Below are positions 11,696-21,948 of a DNA stretch of 64,000 nucleotides, one piece after another. Below the pieces are notes generated by a model, which saw only the letters and a list, made by a program, of their open reading frames with translations, had not been told where the DNA came from and made no database searches. The DNA is from Closterium sp. Naga37s-1 (taxonomy: Eukaryota; Streptophyta; Zygnematophyceae; Desmidiales; Closteriaceae): contig CANJKZ010000172.1 in assembly GCA_947471745.1 (NCBI GenBank), positions 2,846,501 through 2,910,500 on the forward strand. The letters are read 5' to 3'. Every line of letters begins with the position of its first letter. Position 1 is the stretch's first letter. The position numbers and the translations under genes are program-made.

Positions 11696-12000
11696 TGTTA
11701 CGGGTGCAAAGTAGCGATGTAGCGAGGATTGAACTAAAGTGTCAAACGAGTACAAAGTATGAGCGAAGGCATGAGCGAATACTTATAAGCAAAGCATGCA
11801 AACGGTAACGCGGTGCGTGCGAGCTAGCTAGTGCGATGCTAGCAGCGAGGTCCGGGCTAGTTCCAAAGCGTAGGCCGACTTGGCCAGGCCAGCGATGCAT
11901 GGTTTGGCAAATGCAGCGCGCGAAGGTTCTGGCGAACAAAACGGTTGGTCCTGTAAACGTGTTGAAGCACACGGTAAGGAATGCTGAAAAAATCCTTACA
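11696..12000 (-). repeat. Putative 3' LTR of the gypsy fossil
   Basis: On the plus strand it runs TGTTACGGG to CCTTACA (305 bp), so on the minus strand it has TG...CA ends. A purine-rich tract (GGGGAGGGGAGGGATAG on the minus strand) abuts it at 12001, as expected for the polypurine tract next to a 3' LTR. The chromodomain end lies only about 50 bases further on. Confidence 0.5.
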
Positions 12001-12052
12001 CTATCCCTCCCCTCCCCCCCCCTCCTCCTTCCCCTCTCAAGAAGCCCCTCCG

Positions 12053-12262
12053 CTACGTGAGTGAGTGTATATCGCGGAAACCCCGGCTTCGCGGGTACAC
12101 TTGCAGGGCATGGTGGTTTTCGATGTTGGCCAGAGGCACCCAGCTATCCTCCGTAAAGGTGCGGTCCTTCCAGCGAACGAGGAATTCAATTCTCCGAATT
12201 CCCGTAGGGTGGCGAATCCGATGGCTCAGTTTTGACGCGTCATCGATGGCGGGCGATGGCAT
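12053..12262 (-). mobile_element. Chromodomain remnant of the gypsy element
   Basis: The minus-strand reading contains IEFLVRWKDRTFTEDSW followed by VPLANIENHHAL. This is the chromodomain pattern found at the C terminus of chromovirus integrases (compare Y-LVKW-G-----TWEP--NL). It is cut off on its right by the composite copia fragment that starts at 12268. Confidence 0.75.
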
Positions 12263-12267
12263 GGTAG

Positions 12268-13603
12268 TGTCAAACTTATATGCTGCATATTATGTAGGCT
12301 GTAGTGGGGTTGCCCATATGGGGTACAACCCAAATTAGGGTTTACTACTTGTACTCCAGCATGCTGCTAGTTCACACATTCACGTTCGTACTTCTGACAT
12401 GGTTTCAGAGCAGGTCCTAGCCTAGGACCGTTTTTTTTTTAGGGCCCACCGAGTAGCGCTACCCCACCCGTCGCGCCGCCGTGTTAGCGCCGCGCTGCGC
12501 TCTGCCCTGCCCGCGCGCCGCCCGCCGCAGCGCGCCCTGCCCTGCCCGCGCGCCGCCCGCCGCAGCGCGCCCTGCCCTGCCCGCGCGCCGCCCGCTGCAG
12601 CGCGCCCTGCCCTGCCTGCGCCCCGCCCGCTGCCGCGCGCCCTGCCCTGCCCGCGCGCCGCCCGCTGCAGCGCACCCTGCCCTCTGCCCGCGCGCCGCCC
12701 GCCGCCGCGCGCCCTGCTTTGCCCGTGCACCGCCCGCCGCTGCGCGCCCTGCCTTGCCCGCGCGCCGCTCACCGCCGCGCCGTCTTGCCTGAGCACCGCT
12801 CGCCAACGCGCCGCCCTGCCCTGCTGGCTGCCGCCCTGCTTTGCCCTGCCTGCGTGCTGCTCTGCTGCTAGCGCGCCCGACTGCTCTGCCCGCCATGGCC
12901 ACGCTCAGTGTTCTCGCCTTTGATCCGGAGGGCCGCCTGATAGAGTTCGACGCTTGGCTCGACGACTTAGAGCTGTACTTACTTAGCGATTCCAAGGACG
13001 GTGTTTTACTGTTTGAACTCACGTCTGGCGCCTCTCTCGCCCCTGCCGCCACAGCTGACAGTGTAGCTCGCTCACGTGGCTTACTCGTGACGCTGCTGCT
13101 CGCCTGCACTTGATCCTCCACGTCGACCTCAGGATACCACACCAAGGTCGGCTTCGAACGATCCTCCTGGGCGACTCTCGCGCACCTCCACAGATCTCTG
13201 TCGCCGGGTAACTTGGTCGACCAGGAAACCACTAAGTCGGCGTCGACTTGTGTGTCGGCGTCGACCAGATGCTGCAGGTCGACGACCACCAGCCGACTTC
13301 ACCAAGTTGGCTTCCCCAAGTCGGCACCATGAAGTCGGTGCCCCGGTCGACCTCGCCAGATCGACCACCCGAACTCGACGCCCTCCAAAGTTGGCGCCCT
13401 CTCCCAGGTCGACGTTCCCGTCGTCGACCTCGGTTGAAATCGGTCGCCGGCTCCCGAAGGTCGGCGGCACTGCAATGGCCCCGTGCAGATCGCCCAAGTC
13501 AGCGTCGCCCACTGCTGCAGGTCGGTTGTGCTCCCCACACACCCAACAACGAAGTCGGCTCCGCCCAAGCGAGGACTAGGCCAACATACAACTCCCGTTG
13601 ACA
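12268..13603 (+). mobile_element. Composite insert: copia 5' end fused to a GTCGAC-rich segment
   Basis: The left part is a copia 5' end on the plus strand: LTR 12268-12399 (TGTCAAAC...TTCTGACA, 132 bp), primer-binding site 12400-12411 (TGGTTTCAGAGC, one base from the tRNA match), a GC-rich leader, and a gag start from 12895 (MATLSVLAFDPEGRLIEFD). From about 13118 gag gives way to a GTCGAC-rich segment ending CTCCCGTTGACA at 13603, which is shared with the element at 51927-52956. No target duplication is visible at the outer ends. Broken; pol is absent. Confidence 0.7.
12480..12880. repeat. GC-rich tandem repeat in the leader of the copia fragment
   Basis: Imperfect units of about 30-32 bases built from cgcgccctgccctgcccgcg repeat between the primer-binding site and the gag ATG at 12895. 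A comparable but different GC-rich array occupies the same place in the complete copia element at 20.8-21.8 kb. Confidence 0.8.
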
Positions 13604-14537
13604 GGTCTTGGGGTGGTACGATGAACTGAACTGTAGCCGGGTCCCAAACTGCTCCCAGCGGCTCTTCCACAAGTTGCTTCTGAAATTTGTGTCGCGGTCG
13701 CTGATGATCACTGCTGGTATCCCGTGCAGGCGAACGACGGTCGCGATGAACAGGCGAGCGGTTTCTTCGGCTGAGATCGATTTCCTGGACGCAGGGAAAC
13801 GAGCCATTTTCGTCAGTCAGTCAACGACAACCATGACCGCGTCGTTACCACCAGGGCTCGAAGGTAACCCCGTAATGAAATCCATAATCTGCTGCCAGGC
13901 GCGCTCGGGGGGTGGAATCGGTTGCAGTTGACCCCCCTCTTTCATGTGCGAGCTCTTCATCACCTGACACGTGGGGCACATTCCCACGCGGTGCTGCACG
14001 ATCGCCAACATTTCGCGGTCGTGTATCTTGTAGTTGCGCTCGGGCGGGTGAAGCTTGCGGGACTCGTACGCTATTGGCCGAAGGCCGTTTCTGAAGTCCT
14101 GCAACAGTACTGCTCCCACAGCGATGTCGCTTGCGTCGGTGATGAACTCAAACGGACAGTGTGGATCAGCGATGTGAAGCACGGGCGGCGAGCACAAAAT
14201 ATTTTTGAGGGCCGAGAAGGCAACTTGCTCTTTCTCTCCCCACGTATATTCAACCCCCTTCCTCAGCAGGTCGGTCAACAGGGCAGTCAAATTTGCCATG
14301 TCGAGGACGAACTATCGCACGTAGCTGACAAACCCCAGGAAACTCTGCAACTTGGTCAAGTTTGTCGGCGCGTGCCATGCTTGAACCGTCGCGATTTTCT
14401 TCAGGTCTATTTCCACTCCGTCGGCTGAAATAACGTTCCCTAAAAACTCCAGTCTGTCGTGTAAGAAGTCACACTTAGAGGCTTTGGTCAGTAGGCGGCT
14501 CTCACTCAGTATTTTAAAACTTCTTCGATGTCCAGTA
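13603..14537 (-). mobile_element. Integrase, RNase H and RT-end part of the gypsy fossil
   Basis: Minus-strand motifs: an integrase core with HGIPAVIISDRDTNF and SSSYHPKT; an integrase zinc-binding region with CPTCQVMKSSH; and an RNase H region with FEFITDASDIAVGAVLLQD and RKLHPPERNY. This gypsy stretch is bounded on its left by the composite insert and on its right by the complete copia element at 14538. Broken in several places. Confidence 0.8.
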
Positions 14538-14666
14538 TGTGAATCAAGAAAACAGGAATGAAATGACTAAGTGAAAGTTGGGTACAAAAGGCAAACCCTA
14601 GGCAACTGTACCCCATATGTGCTACCCCACTATAGCCTACAGTAGCTATGTCATACAACTCTGACA
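14538..14666 (-). repeat. 3' LTR of the complete copia element
   Basis: Starts TGTGAATC and ends CTCTGACA on the plus strand. It differs from the other LTR only by C versus T in gtcata(c/t)aact. It is followed at 14667 by the plus-strand complement of the polypurine tract. Confidence 0.93.
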
Positions 14667-14873
14667 CACCCCCATAGGCAAAGTGGGGGAGAACAAGGGG
14701 TCACAAGACCAGTCAAGCAAAGCAAAGCAAGCTCAGGGTGGATCACAAAGTCACCACACATTCCGAGCACAAGTTCAAGGCCACAAGGCCAGTTCACATG
14801 CAGGATTACATATATATATAAGGCTAGACAAGCAAGAGCAGGAGTATATATATATGCAACAGTACAAACAAGG

Positions 14874-17800
14874 TCAAGAGGTGAGCAAGTGAGGCAAGGT
14901 AGGTACAAGACCCAGCTGAGTACAGAAGCGCTGATGATCACAAGGCGCAAGTGCCTTGGTGAAGATATCAGCAGTGTTGGCCTCAGAGGCCACGTACGCA
15001 AGTCGCAGCTGACCACGCTGCTGTAGCTCACGAGCAAGGAAGTAGCGAAGAGCAATGTGCTTCGTTCTGTGCTCCAGTCTCTGCTCTCGACACAAGGTCA
15101 GCATGGCCTTGTTGTCTACGTAGAGCACTGGAGGAGAACGAGGCGGCTCTCCGAGGTCAGTCAGCAGGTAGGTGAGCCAGCGAAGCTCCTGTGCAGCCAT
15201 GGCCCCGGCGTAGATCTCAGCCTCACAACTGGAGCCGAGAACAGAAGACGAGCGAGTAGCCCGCCACGAAACAGAGCCGGAACCAAGGCTGAAGGTGTAA
15301 CCCTGTGACGACCGCTGCGTAGCCTGGTCGTCAGCCCAAGAAGCGTCTGCGTGTCCAGTGAGGACCACTGGACTCTGCCCTCCAAGCACAAGCCCCATGC
15401 CCGACGTACTGCACAAGTAGCGCAACACCCTCTTCGCTGCAGCCATGTGCTCCGGTCTGTGTCTCCCAGGAGCAACATAGCGTGCAAGAATGCTAAGAGA
15501 GTATGCAAGGTCAGGTCGTGTGCAGGTCATCAGGTACATGAGGCAGCCAACAAGCTCTGGGTACGGGCCACTCGACTCTACGGACTCATCCGAAGGCAGA
15601 GCTGAGAGCGAGTGGCGAGTAGGCAGAGGAGTGGCCTGAGGCGAGGAGTACGTGAAGCCGAAGCGCTGAAGGACCTGCTGCACCATGTGTGACTGAGTCA
15701 GGGTAATGGTGCGGCGTGCTCTGTCCCGGGTGATCTGCAAGCCAAGGTAGCTGCGCAGTTCACCCAGGTCTGTGCACGTGTGTCTCTTCTGCAGCTCGGA
15801 CTTCACGTGGGCGAGTCCAGCAGTGTCAGCTGTGGCAAAGACCAAGTCGTCGACGTACACGAGGATGTAGAACGGCTGCAAAGAAGTGTCGTTGCGCAGA
15901 AACAGCGACGGGTCGGCAGTAGAGGGAGCAAACCCAAGAGCCGCAAGTGTAGTCCTCAGTGTGTCGTGCCACTCACGCGGTGCCTGGCGGAGACCGTAGA
16001 CTGGCCGCCGGAGGCTCCACTGGGTGCCAGGAGGAAAAGACCCAGTGAAGCCAGGTGGGCGACGCAGCCAGATCTCCTCGTGCAGGCTGCCCTGCAAGAA
16101 AGCAGTGCTGAAGTCAAGAGAGTGCAGCTCGTAGTCGCGGTGAGCAGCTATGTGCAGCAGTACCCGAAGAGTGGTCATCTTCGGGGTGGGAGAGAAGGTC
16201 TGAAAGTAGTCAACTCCCTGCCGCTGACTGAAGCCACGAGCCACGTAACGCGCCTTGAAGACAGGCGGAGAACCCGGCGGCCGCTTCACCCTGAAAATCC
16301 ACATGCCACTGACGATGTTCGCCCCAGGCGGGGGAACCTCGTCAACGTAGGTGCCTGTGGACTTCCAGGAAGCCATCTCTGCGTCCATAGCTGCTTGCCA
16401 CTGAGAGGAGTAGGGACCCTCTATCGCCTCCGCGTAAGAGCGCGGAGTCGGGATGTCAAGTGCATCCGGGTCTCCCTCAGGGGTAAGCAGTACGGACACG
16501 AGATGAGGTGAAGCAGCAGCCAAACACTGGAACTCCTCCTGCCTGTCCTCAAGGACGTCCGTGCCAAGGGCACACTCACCCCCGACGGACGGAGGACAGA
16601 CAGACTCAGACTCAGCAACAAGACTAGCAGCGTAGTCTAGACGACAGCGAGCAGCAAAGTCGACGAGCTCAGTAACTAGGGCAGACGCAGCAGTGGACTC
16701 AAAGGAAGGGTCAGTGACAACAGTAGCAAGGAGACGCGTGACAGTAGGATTGGCAGCACGAAGAGAGTCCGACTCCGGGTCACGAAGAGAGGACTCAGGA
16801 GGAGAAGGCAAAGGGGCACGCAGAGGAGCAGTGGACGGACGCAGAGACATCCGGTGCGTGCCAGGGACAGGAGGAGGACGCTGACGCGAACCACGAGCAC
16901 TAGTGCGAGCAGCACGGACAGGCGACGCAGGGCGAGACGCAGGCTCACGACGCTCAGCAAGACCTCCAGTAGGACCAGTGTAGGGAGAAGGAGCGGGCAG
17001 TGGGGAGGCCGGCTGTAACTGTAACTGTGACGGGACAGGCTGTGGACACTCTAAGGGAGGAGGAGGACCAGTAGAAGGCGGGAGACCAAGAACCTGCTGA
17101 AGGAGCGGAACGAAGTACGGCCTAGGCCGTGTGGCGACTCCAGACACAGCAGGGACAGCACCAGTACCCCCAGCGGCAGCACCAGCGCCAGCAGTACCTC
17201 CAGCTCCAGCACCCCCAGCAGGACCGCCTCCAGGACCGACAGCAGTAGCCTCAGCGCCAACACCCTCAGCAGCTCCAGCTCCAGTCGTACCCGCAGGCCC
17301 AGCAGCTCCAGTACTCCCAGTACGAGCACCTCCGGGACCCGCGGCACCAGCACCCTCAGCAGCCGAAGAACCTCCAGCTCCAGCAGCACGCCTCCAGCGC
17401 CGGGCAAACCACTCGCGCAGCTCCTGTGGAGAGAATGGCTCCCGCCGAGACGAAGCACCCGGAGAACCTCCAGGCTCAGCACCGCCAGACGCCACACGAG
17501 CAGGCCCAGCTCCCTCAGGCTCCGCACCCCCAGGCTCAGCACCTCCAGGCGTAGCACCCCCAGGCGTAGCACTCCCAGGCTCAGCACCCCCAGGCTCAGC
17601 ACCCCCAGTAGTAGCACCCTCAGGCTCAGCACCCCCAGGCGTAGCACCCACACGCTCAGCACCCCCAGAGTCAGCACCCCCAGGCTCAGCACCCTCAGCA
17701 GCACCAGAGTCACCAGTAACCTCGACAGGCTCGACTGCGTCTACCTGGGACACACCTGAAGGGGCAGGACCCTGAGGGGGGAGGGGGTCTACCGGGGGGG

Positions 17801-20759
17801 GACCTGGGACAAGGAAGAGCGGTGGCGGGGGGAGGGACGGAGTGCGGTAGGGGAAGAGACGGTAGTAGGGGACCGACTCGTCAAACGTGACGTCCTGGGA
17901 GGACAGGACACGGCGAGAGGTGGGGTGGTAGAACTGCCACCCTGGCGCGTCAGGGGGGAAGCCAAGGAAGACGCAAGGAGCAGCACGAGGGGACAGCTTG
18001 TCCGCAGACAAGTCGCGGACAAACGCCCGAGATCCCCAGACACGGAACGCAGACGCATCGCCAACCTTCCCCGTCCACAGCAAAGCTGGGGAGGTCTCCG
18101 GCATGGAGACCCTGGGGTGAAGGTTGATCTGATGCGCCGCGTACCGAACCGCAAACGGCCACAGAAAATGGGGGGCAGCCGCATGCATCATGGACGTACG
18201 GGCGACGTCCATGACCATGCCAATGCGGCGCTCAGCAATCCCATTTTGCTGTGGAGAGTCCGGAAGCGTGAAGGTCTGGCGGATGCCTCGTGCACGACAG
18301 TAGGCTCGCAGAAGGCCAGAGGAGAACTCTCCACCTCTGTCAGAGTGCAGACGCTGAACAGGAAAGTCCGAGCCGAAGCTCTGCCTGAGCTGGAGACGAG
18401 CTGCGCGGATCCAGTCGATCAACACCTCAGTGACATCACCCTTGCTGCGCAAGGGGAAGACTGTGGTGTAACGCGAGTAGTCGTCAACCACCAGCAGGAA
18501 GTAGCGCTCGTGACCCTGTCCACGGACGCGGGCCGGGCCCCACACGTCCATGTGAAGCGTCTGCAGCGGGGCCTCTGTCGGAGGAAATTGGGAGGAGTGA
18601 GGGGTAGCCCGCTGCCGTCCCTCGACACAGGGGACGCAGGTAGGGCCAGGCCCCGGAGGAAGGGGAGGGAGGGACCGGGGAAGACCAGAGACAAGGACAC
18701 GGGAGGCCATGCTTCGGAGACGAAGCAGGGAGGGGTGACCAAGGCGGTGGTGCCAGAGGAGAGTCTCGTGAGACAGGAGGCGACACGAACAGGGGGCAGA
18801 CTCAGGACCAGACCTGGACGCTGCAGCAAACACCTGACCCGACGCAGCTACCTGACCAGACGCAGTGACTGGAGGAGACGCAGTGGTCAGGGTGTACAGG
18901 CTCGACCCCGGCCGACGGGTAAACGTGGCCAGGTGTCGGCCTGTCCGAGCGTCTGTGCAGTGGGTCACCCGCCGACTCGCAGGAGTGAACTGGTGAACCC
19001 CCGCATCCTGTAGGTCAGCACCACTCACCAAGTTCGTAGAGAACGAGGGAAGGTAAAGACCAGACAGGGTGCCAGAGGGGGCCGCCGGACACGGGAGGAC
19101 AGTGGAGAAGTGAGCAAGGACAGGACCCCCAGAGGGGTCTGCCAGAGAGACTGCAACTGGCCGGCTAAGCGGCGTGAGTGTGGTGCGGTCTCGAAAGAAG
19201 GAGCGAGAAGCCCCCGAGTCAAGGGTGAAGGTGTGGGAGGCCGAAGCCGACGCAGAACCTGAGAGAGCAGACTCACCAGCACCTGAGGGAGCAGACGCAC
19301 CTAGAGCAGCAGCCTCGCTAGCACCTAGAGCAGCAGCCTCACCAGTACCTAGAGCAGCAGTCTCAATGCCCGGGTCGGGCGGAAAACACCGGTAACAGTC
19401 ACCCTCATCACTAATAGTCACAGTATACATGGCAGCAAGAATAGCATCAAAGTCAAGGTCAAAGACAGCCACACCTGCCCTAGACAGCTCACCCCAGCGG
19501 GGGATCTCAGTGGCCTCAGGGAACTGGTGACGCCAAGCGTCCGTCAGGCGGCCAAAGCAGCGCTGGGTGGAGTGCGCACCCCCGCACTGCTCACCCGCGC
19601 GGTCGCCGGTGCGGAGGACGTAGGTGCACGGACCAGTACCCCCACCCCTCTGGCGTGCAGTGTACCACTCACGGAGCTGCTGAGGGGAGGGGATGTCACG
19701 AGTGCGCTGCTGGTGCTGCTGCTGCTGCTGGCGCTGACCACCACCGGAGCCGACCCTCTGCGCAGCGCCACCCCGACCAGCTCCACCTCCTCCGCTGTCT
19801 CCTCCTCCACCGCCGCCACCTCCGCTCCCTCCGCCACTGCCGCTGCCGCCTCCGCCTCCACTGCCGCCACCGACACCTCCACCCCCGCCACCACCCCCAC
19901 CGCCACCCCCACCTCCTCCACCGCCTCCACTGCCGCCTCCACCGCCCCCGCTAGCTCCTCCAGCGCCCCTGCCCCCCTTGCCCTTGCCAGGGCGGCGTCT
20001 CCCGCTAGGGGTAGACGCCGCACCGACCGACTCAAGCCCAACGAGGTCGGCCGCAGCAGCAGAGGCAACAGAGGGCAAAAGGGGGGAGGGGGAACACCCC
20101 TCAAAGATGGGGGTGCGAGGGTCACCACGAGAGGCTCCTACAGCTACTATGCTCTTCTCTGCTGCTAGGAGGGACTTCTCGAGGAGGTCAACGGTGAGAG
20201 TGGTGGGGCAAACTGAGAAGAAGTGGTCCCTGACTACGCGAAGGGAGTCAGGGAGCCGGGTGACTATGTAGTAGAGGGTGATGTACATGGGGGGGGGGTT
20301 CTTGGCGCAGAACTCAGCAGGAAGCGCAGCGCGGTAGCGAGTGTCACTAGTGCGTAGGTGCGTAATGAGGTCAGCGACTGTGGGAAAGGCAGCAAGGTCA
20401 GGGAAGAGGTACGGTAGCATGAGGCGACTCAGTGCAGCAGTGGCAGGGGAGGAGTAGCGTGCAACTACAGCGTCGTACAAGGTCTGAGCACTCTTGTACT
20501 GGCTAAAGTGCGCACGCTCAGAGGTAGGCAGGTGGCGACGCACAGCAAGACGTGCAGCAGCATCGCGCGTGGCCCACTGGGAGCGAACAGTTGCGTCAGC
20601 ATCAGTGGCGGGGGCAGGAGAGGCACCAGAAGTGAGGTCAAAGAGGGAGAGGCCGTCTGCCCTATCGCACTGTAAGAAAAGCTGCAGGTCATCTATCCAG
20701 ACGTCAAAGTCAATGGCCCGACCCTCAGCGTCAAAAGCGAGGACACTAGGGGTAGCCAT
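14874..20759 (-). CDS. Copia gag-pol polyprotein, 1961 residues, single frame
   Basis: Domains in order. Gag, about residues 1-230 (MATPSVLAFDAEGRAIDFD, a UBN2-like helical region). A Gly-rich tract, about 255-340. A zinc-knuckle-like cluster at 378-401 with unusual spacing C-x13-C-x3-H-x4-C instead of C-x2-C-x4-H-x4-C. Aspartic protease around TLDSGASRSFF (about 512). GAG-pre-integrase with HHRLGHPSLLRL and CVPCVEG (about 670-715). Integrase with catalytic D738, D807 and E844 (D-35-E). A long repetitive linker rich in GGAEPGGA and in Ala/Gly/Pro. Reverse transcriptase with FKARYVARGFSQRQGVDYF and YVDDLVFA. RNase H with GHADASWADD and SCEAEIYAGA. The ATG at 20757-20759 starts the gag motif that is also seen at 12895. 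No separate gag stop is seen, so gag and pol are one frame. The element looks whole. Confidence 0.93.
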   Translation of the reverse strand: MATPSVLAFDAEGRAIDFDVWIDDLQLFLQCDRADGLSLFDLTSGASPAPATDADATVRSQWATRDAAARLAVRRHLPTSERAHFSQYKSAQTLYDAVVARYSSPATAALSRLMLPYLFPDLAAFPTVADLITHLRTSDTRYRAALPAEFCAKNPPPMYITLYYIVTRLPDSLRVVRDHFFSVCPTTLTVDLLEKSLLAAEKSIVAVGASRGDPRTPIFEGCSPSPLLPSVASAAAADLVGLESVGAASTPSGRRRPGKGKGGRGAGGASGGGGGGSGGGGGGGGGGGGGGGGGGVGGGSGGGGGSGSGGGSGGGGGGGGDSGGGGAGRGGAAQRVGSGGGQRQQQQQHQQRTRDIPSPQQLREWYTARQRGGGTGPCTYVLRTGDRAGEQCGGAHSTQRCFGRLTDAWRHQFPEATEIPRWGELSRAGVAVFDLDFDAILAAMYTVTISDEGDCYRCFPPDPGIETAALGTGEAAALGASEAAALGASAPSGAGESALSGSASASASHTFTLDSGASRSFFRDRTTLTPLSRPVAVSLADPSGGPVLAHFSTVLPCPAAPSGTLSGLYLPSFSTNLVSGADLQDAGVHQFTPASRRVTHCTDARTGRHLATFTRRPGSSLYTLTTASPPVTASGQVAASGQVFAAASRSGPESAPCSCRLLSHETLLWHHRLGHPSLLRLRSMASRVLVSGLPRSLPPLPPGPGPTCVPCVEGRQRATPHSSQFPPTEAPLQTLHMDVWGPARVRGQGHERYFLLVVDDYSRYTTVFPLRSKGDVTEVLIDWIRAARLQLRQSFGSDFPVQRLHSDRGGEFSSGLLRAYCRARGIRQTFTLPDSPQQNGIAERRIGMVMDVARTSMMHAAAPHFLWPFAVRYAAHQINLHPRVSMPETSPALLWTGKVGDASAFRVWGSRAFVRDLSADKLSPRAAPCVFLGFPPDAPGWQFYHPTSRRVLSSQDVTFDESVPYYRLFPYRTPSLPPPPLFLVPGPPPVDPLPPQGPAPSGVSQVDAVEPVEVTGDSGAAEGAEPGGADSGGAERVGATPGGAEPEGATTGGAEPGGAEPGSATPGGATPGGAEPGGAEPEGAGPARVASGGAEPGGSPGASSRREPFSPQELREWFARRWRRAAGAGGSSAAEGAGAAGPGGARTGSTGAAGPAGTTGAGAAEGVGAEATAVGPGGGPAGGAGAGGTAGAGAAAGGTGAVPAVSGVATRPRPYFVPLLQQVLGLPPSTGPPPPLECPQPVPSQLQLQPASPLPAPSPYTGPTGGLAERREPASRPASPVRAARTSARGSRQRPPPVPGTHRMSLRPSTAPLRAPLPSPPESSLRDPESDSLRAANPTVTRLLATVVTDPSFESTAASALVTELVDFAARCRLDYAASLVAESESVCPPSVGGECALGTDVLEDRQEEFQCLAAASPHLVSVLLTPEGDPDALDIPTPRSYAEAIEGPYSSQWQAAMDAEMASWKSTGTYVDEVPPPGANIVSGMWIFRVKRPPGSPPVFKARYVARGFSQRQGVDYFQTFSPTPKMTTLRVLLHIAAHRDYELHSLDFSTAFLQGSLHEEIWLRRPPGFTGSFPPGTQWSLRRPVYGLRQAPREWHDTLRTTLAALGFAPSTADPSLFLRNDTSLQPFYILVYVDDLVFATADTAGLAHVKSELQKRHTCTDLGELRSYLGLQITRDRARRTITLTQSHMVQQVLQRFGFTYSSPQATPLPTRHSLSALPSDESVESSGPYPELVGCLMYLMTCTRPDLAYSLSILARYVAPGRHRPEHMAAAKRVLRYLCSTSGMGLVLGGQSPVVLTGHADASWADDQATQRSSQGYTFSLGSGSVSWRATRSSSVLGSSCEAEIYAGAMAAQELRWLTYLLTDLGEPPRSPPVLYVDNKAMLTLCREQRLEHRTKHIALRYFLARELQQRGQLRLAYVASEANTADIFTKALAPCDHQRFCTQLGLVPTLPHLLTS

Positions 20760-20837
20760 GACAGCAGTAGACTAGCAGCGCAAACAGTGGGGTGAGGGCA
20801 GTGCTGTGAGAGAGGCGCTGCTCTTACCGGACAGGGC

Positions 20838-21836
20838 GGCTCGGGCGGCTCGGCTGCAGGGCGGCTCGGCGACTCGGCTGCTGGGCGGCTCGGCTGCTGG
20901 GCGGCTCGGCGGCTGGGCGGCTCAGCGGCCCGGCTGCTGGGCGGCTCGGCGGCTCTGCTGCTGGGCGGCTCGGCTGCTCGGCGGCTCGGCGGCTCGGCTG
21001 CTGGGCGGCTCGGTGGCTCAGCTGCTGGGCGGCTGGGCTGCTGGGCGGCTCGGCGGGGCCGCTGAGAGGGCGGCGTCCGGGGCCGCTGGGAGGAGGCGGC
21101 GGGGCCGCTGAGAGGAGGCGGCGTGGCCGGAAAGGTAGGTGGCGGGGCCGCGTCAGGGGCCGCGACAGGGGCCGCGTCAGGGGCCGCGTCAGGGGCCGCG
21201 GCAGGGGCCGCGTCAGGGGCCGCGGCAGGGCCGCGTCAGGGCGCCGCGTCAGGGGCCGCGTCAGGGCGCCGCCAGGGGCCGCGGCAGGGCCGCGTCAGGG
21301 CCGCGGAAGGGGCCGCGGCAGGGGCCGCGTCAGGGGCCGCGTCAGGGCCGCGTCAGGGCCGCGGCAGAGCCGCGTCAGGGCCGCGTCAGGGGCCGCTTCA
21401 GGGCCGCGGCAGGGGCCGTAGCAGGCCGCGTCAGGGCCGCGTCAGGGGCCGCGGCAGGGCCGCGTCAGGGCCGCGTCAGGGCGCCGCGTCAGGGGCCGCG
21501 TCAGGGCGCCGCCAGGGGCCGCGGCAGGGCCGCGTCAGGGCCGCGTCAGGGCCGCGGCAGAGCCGCGTCAGGGCCGCGTCAGGGGCCGCTTCAGGGCCGC
21601 GGCAGGGGCCGCGGCAGGCCGCGTCAGGGCCGCGTCAGGGGCCGCGGCAGGGCCGCGTCAGGGCGCCGCCAGGGGCCGCGTCAGGCCGCGTCAGGGCCGC
21701 GTCAGGGCGCCACCAGGGGGCGCGTCAGGGGCCGCGATAGGGCGCCGGCAGGGGCCTCGTCAGGGCGCCGCCAGGGGCCGCATAGGGGGCGCGTGGGAGG
21801 CGGCGGAGGGGCCGCGTAGGGGCAGCGTAGGGGCCG
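20838..21836. repeat. Two GC-rich tandem arrays in the copia leader
   Basis: About 20838-21060 is built from ggcggctcggctgctg-type units (multiples of 8 bases). About 21139-21836 is built from ggggccgcgtca and gccgcgtcaggg units of 11-12 bases, with a higher-order repeat visible: a block near 21230-21420 recurs near 21475-21620. Both lie between the primer-binding site and the gag start, so they would form a long, very GC-rich 5' UTR. Confidence 0.85.
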
Positions 21837-21948
21837 CTAAAAAAAAAATTTTAGGGCAGGGCGCAATGTGCGCGGGCAGCTAAAAAAAAATTTCTTATGG
21901 TGGGCCCTTAGGAAGGAACGGTCCCATGTAGGAACCCGCTCTATACCA

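Noticed and set aside
12263-13608. Target duplication around the composite insert (ggtag and ggtct)
   Set aside because: Only three of five bases match, and part of the gypsy integrase is missing across the insert, so simple insertion is not supported.
21123-21819. Arg/Gly/Ala/Gln-rich plus-strand frames in the copia leader
   Set aside because: Low-complexity reading of a GC-rich tandem array opposite to the element's coding strand.
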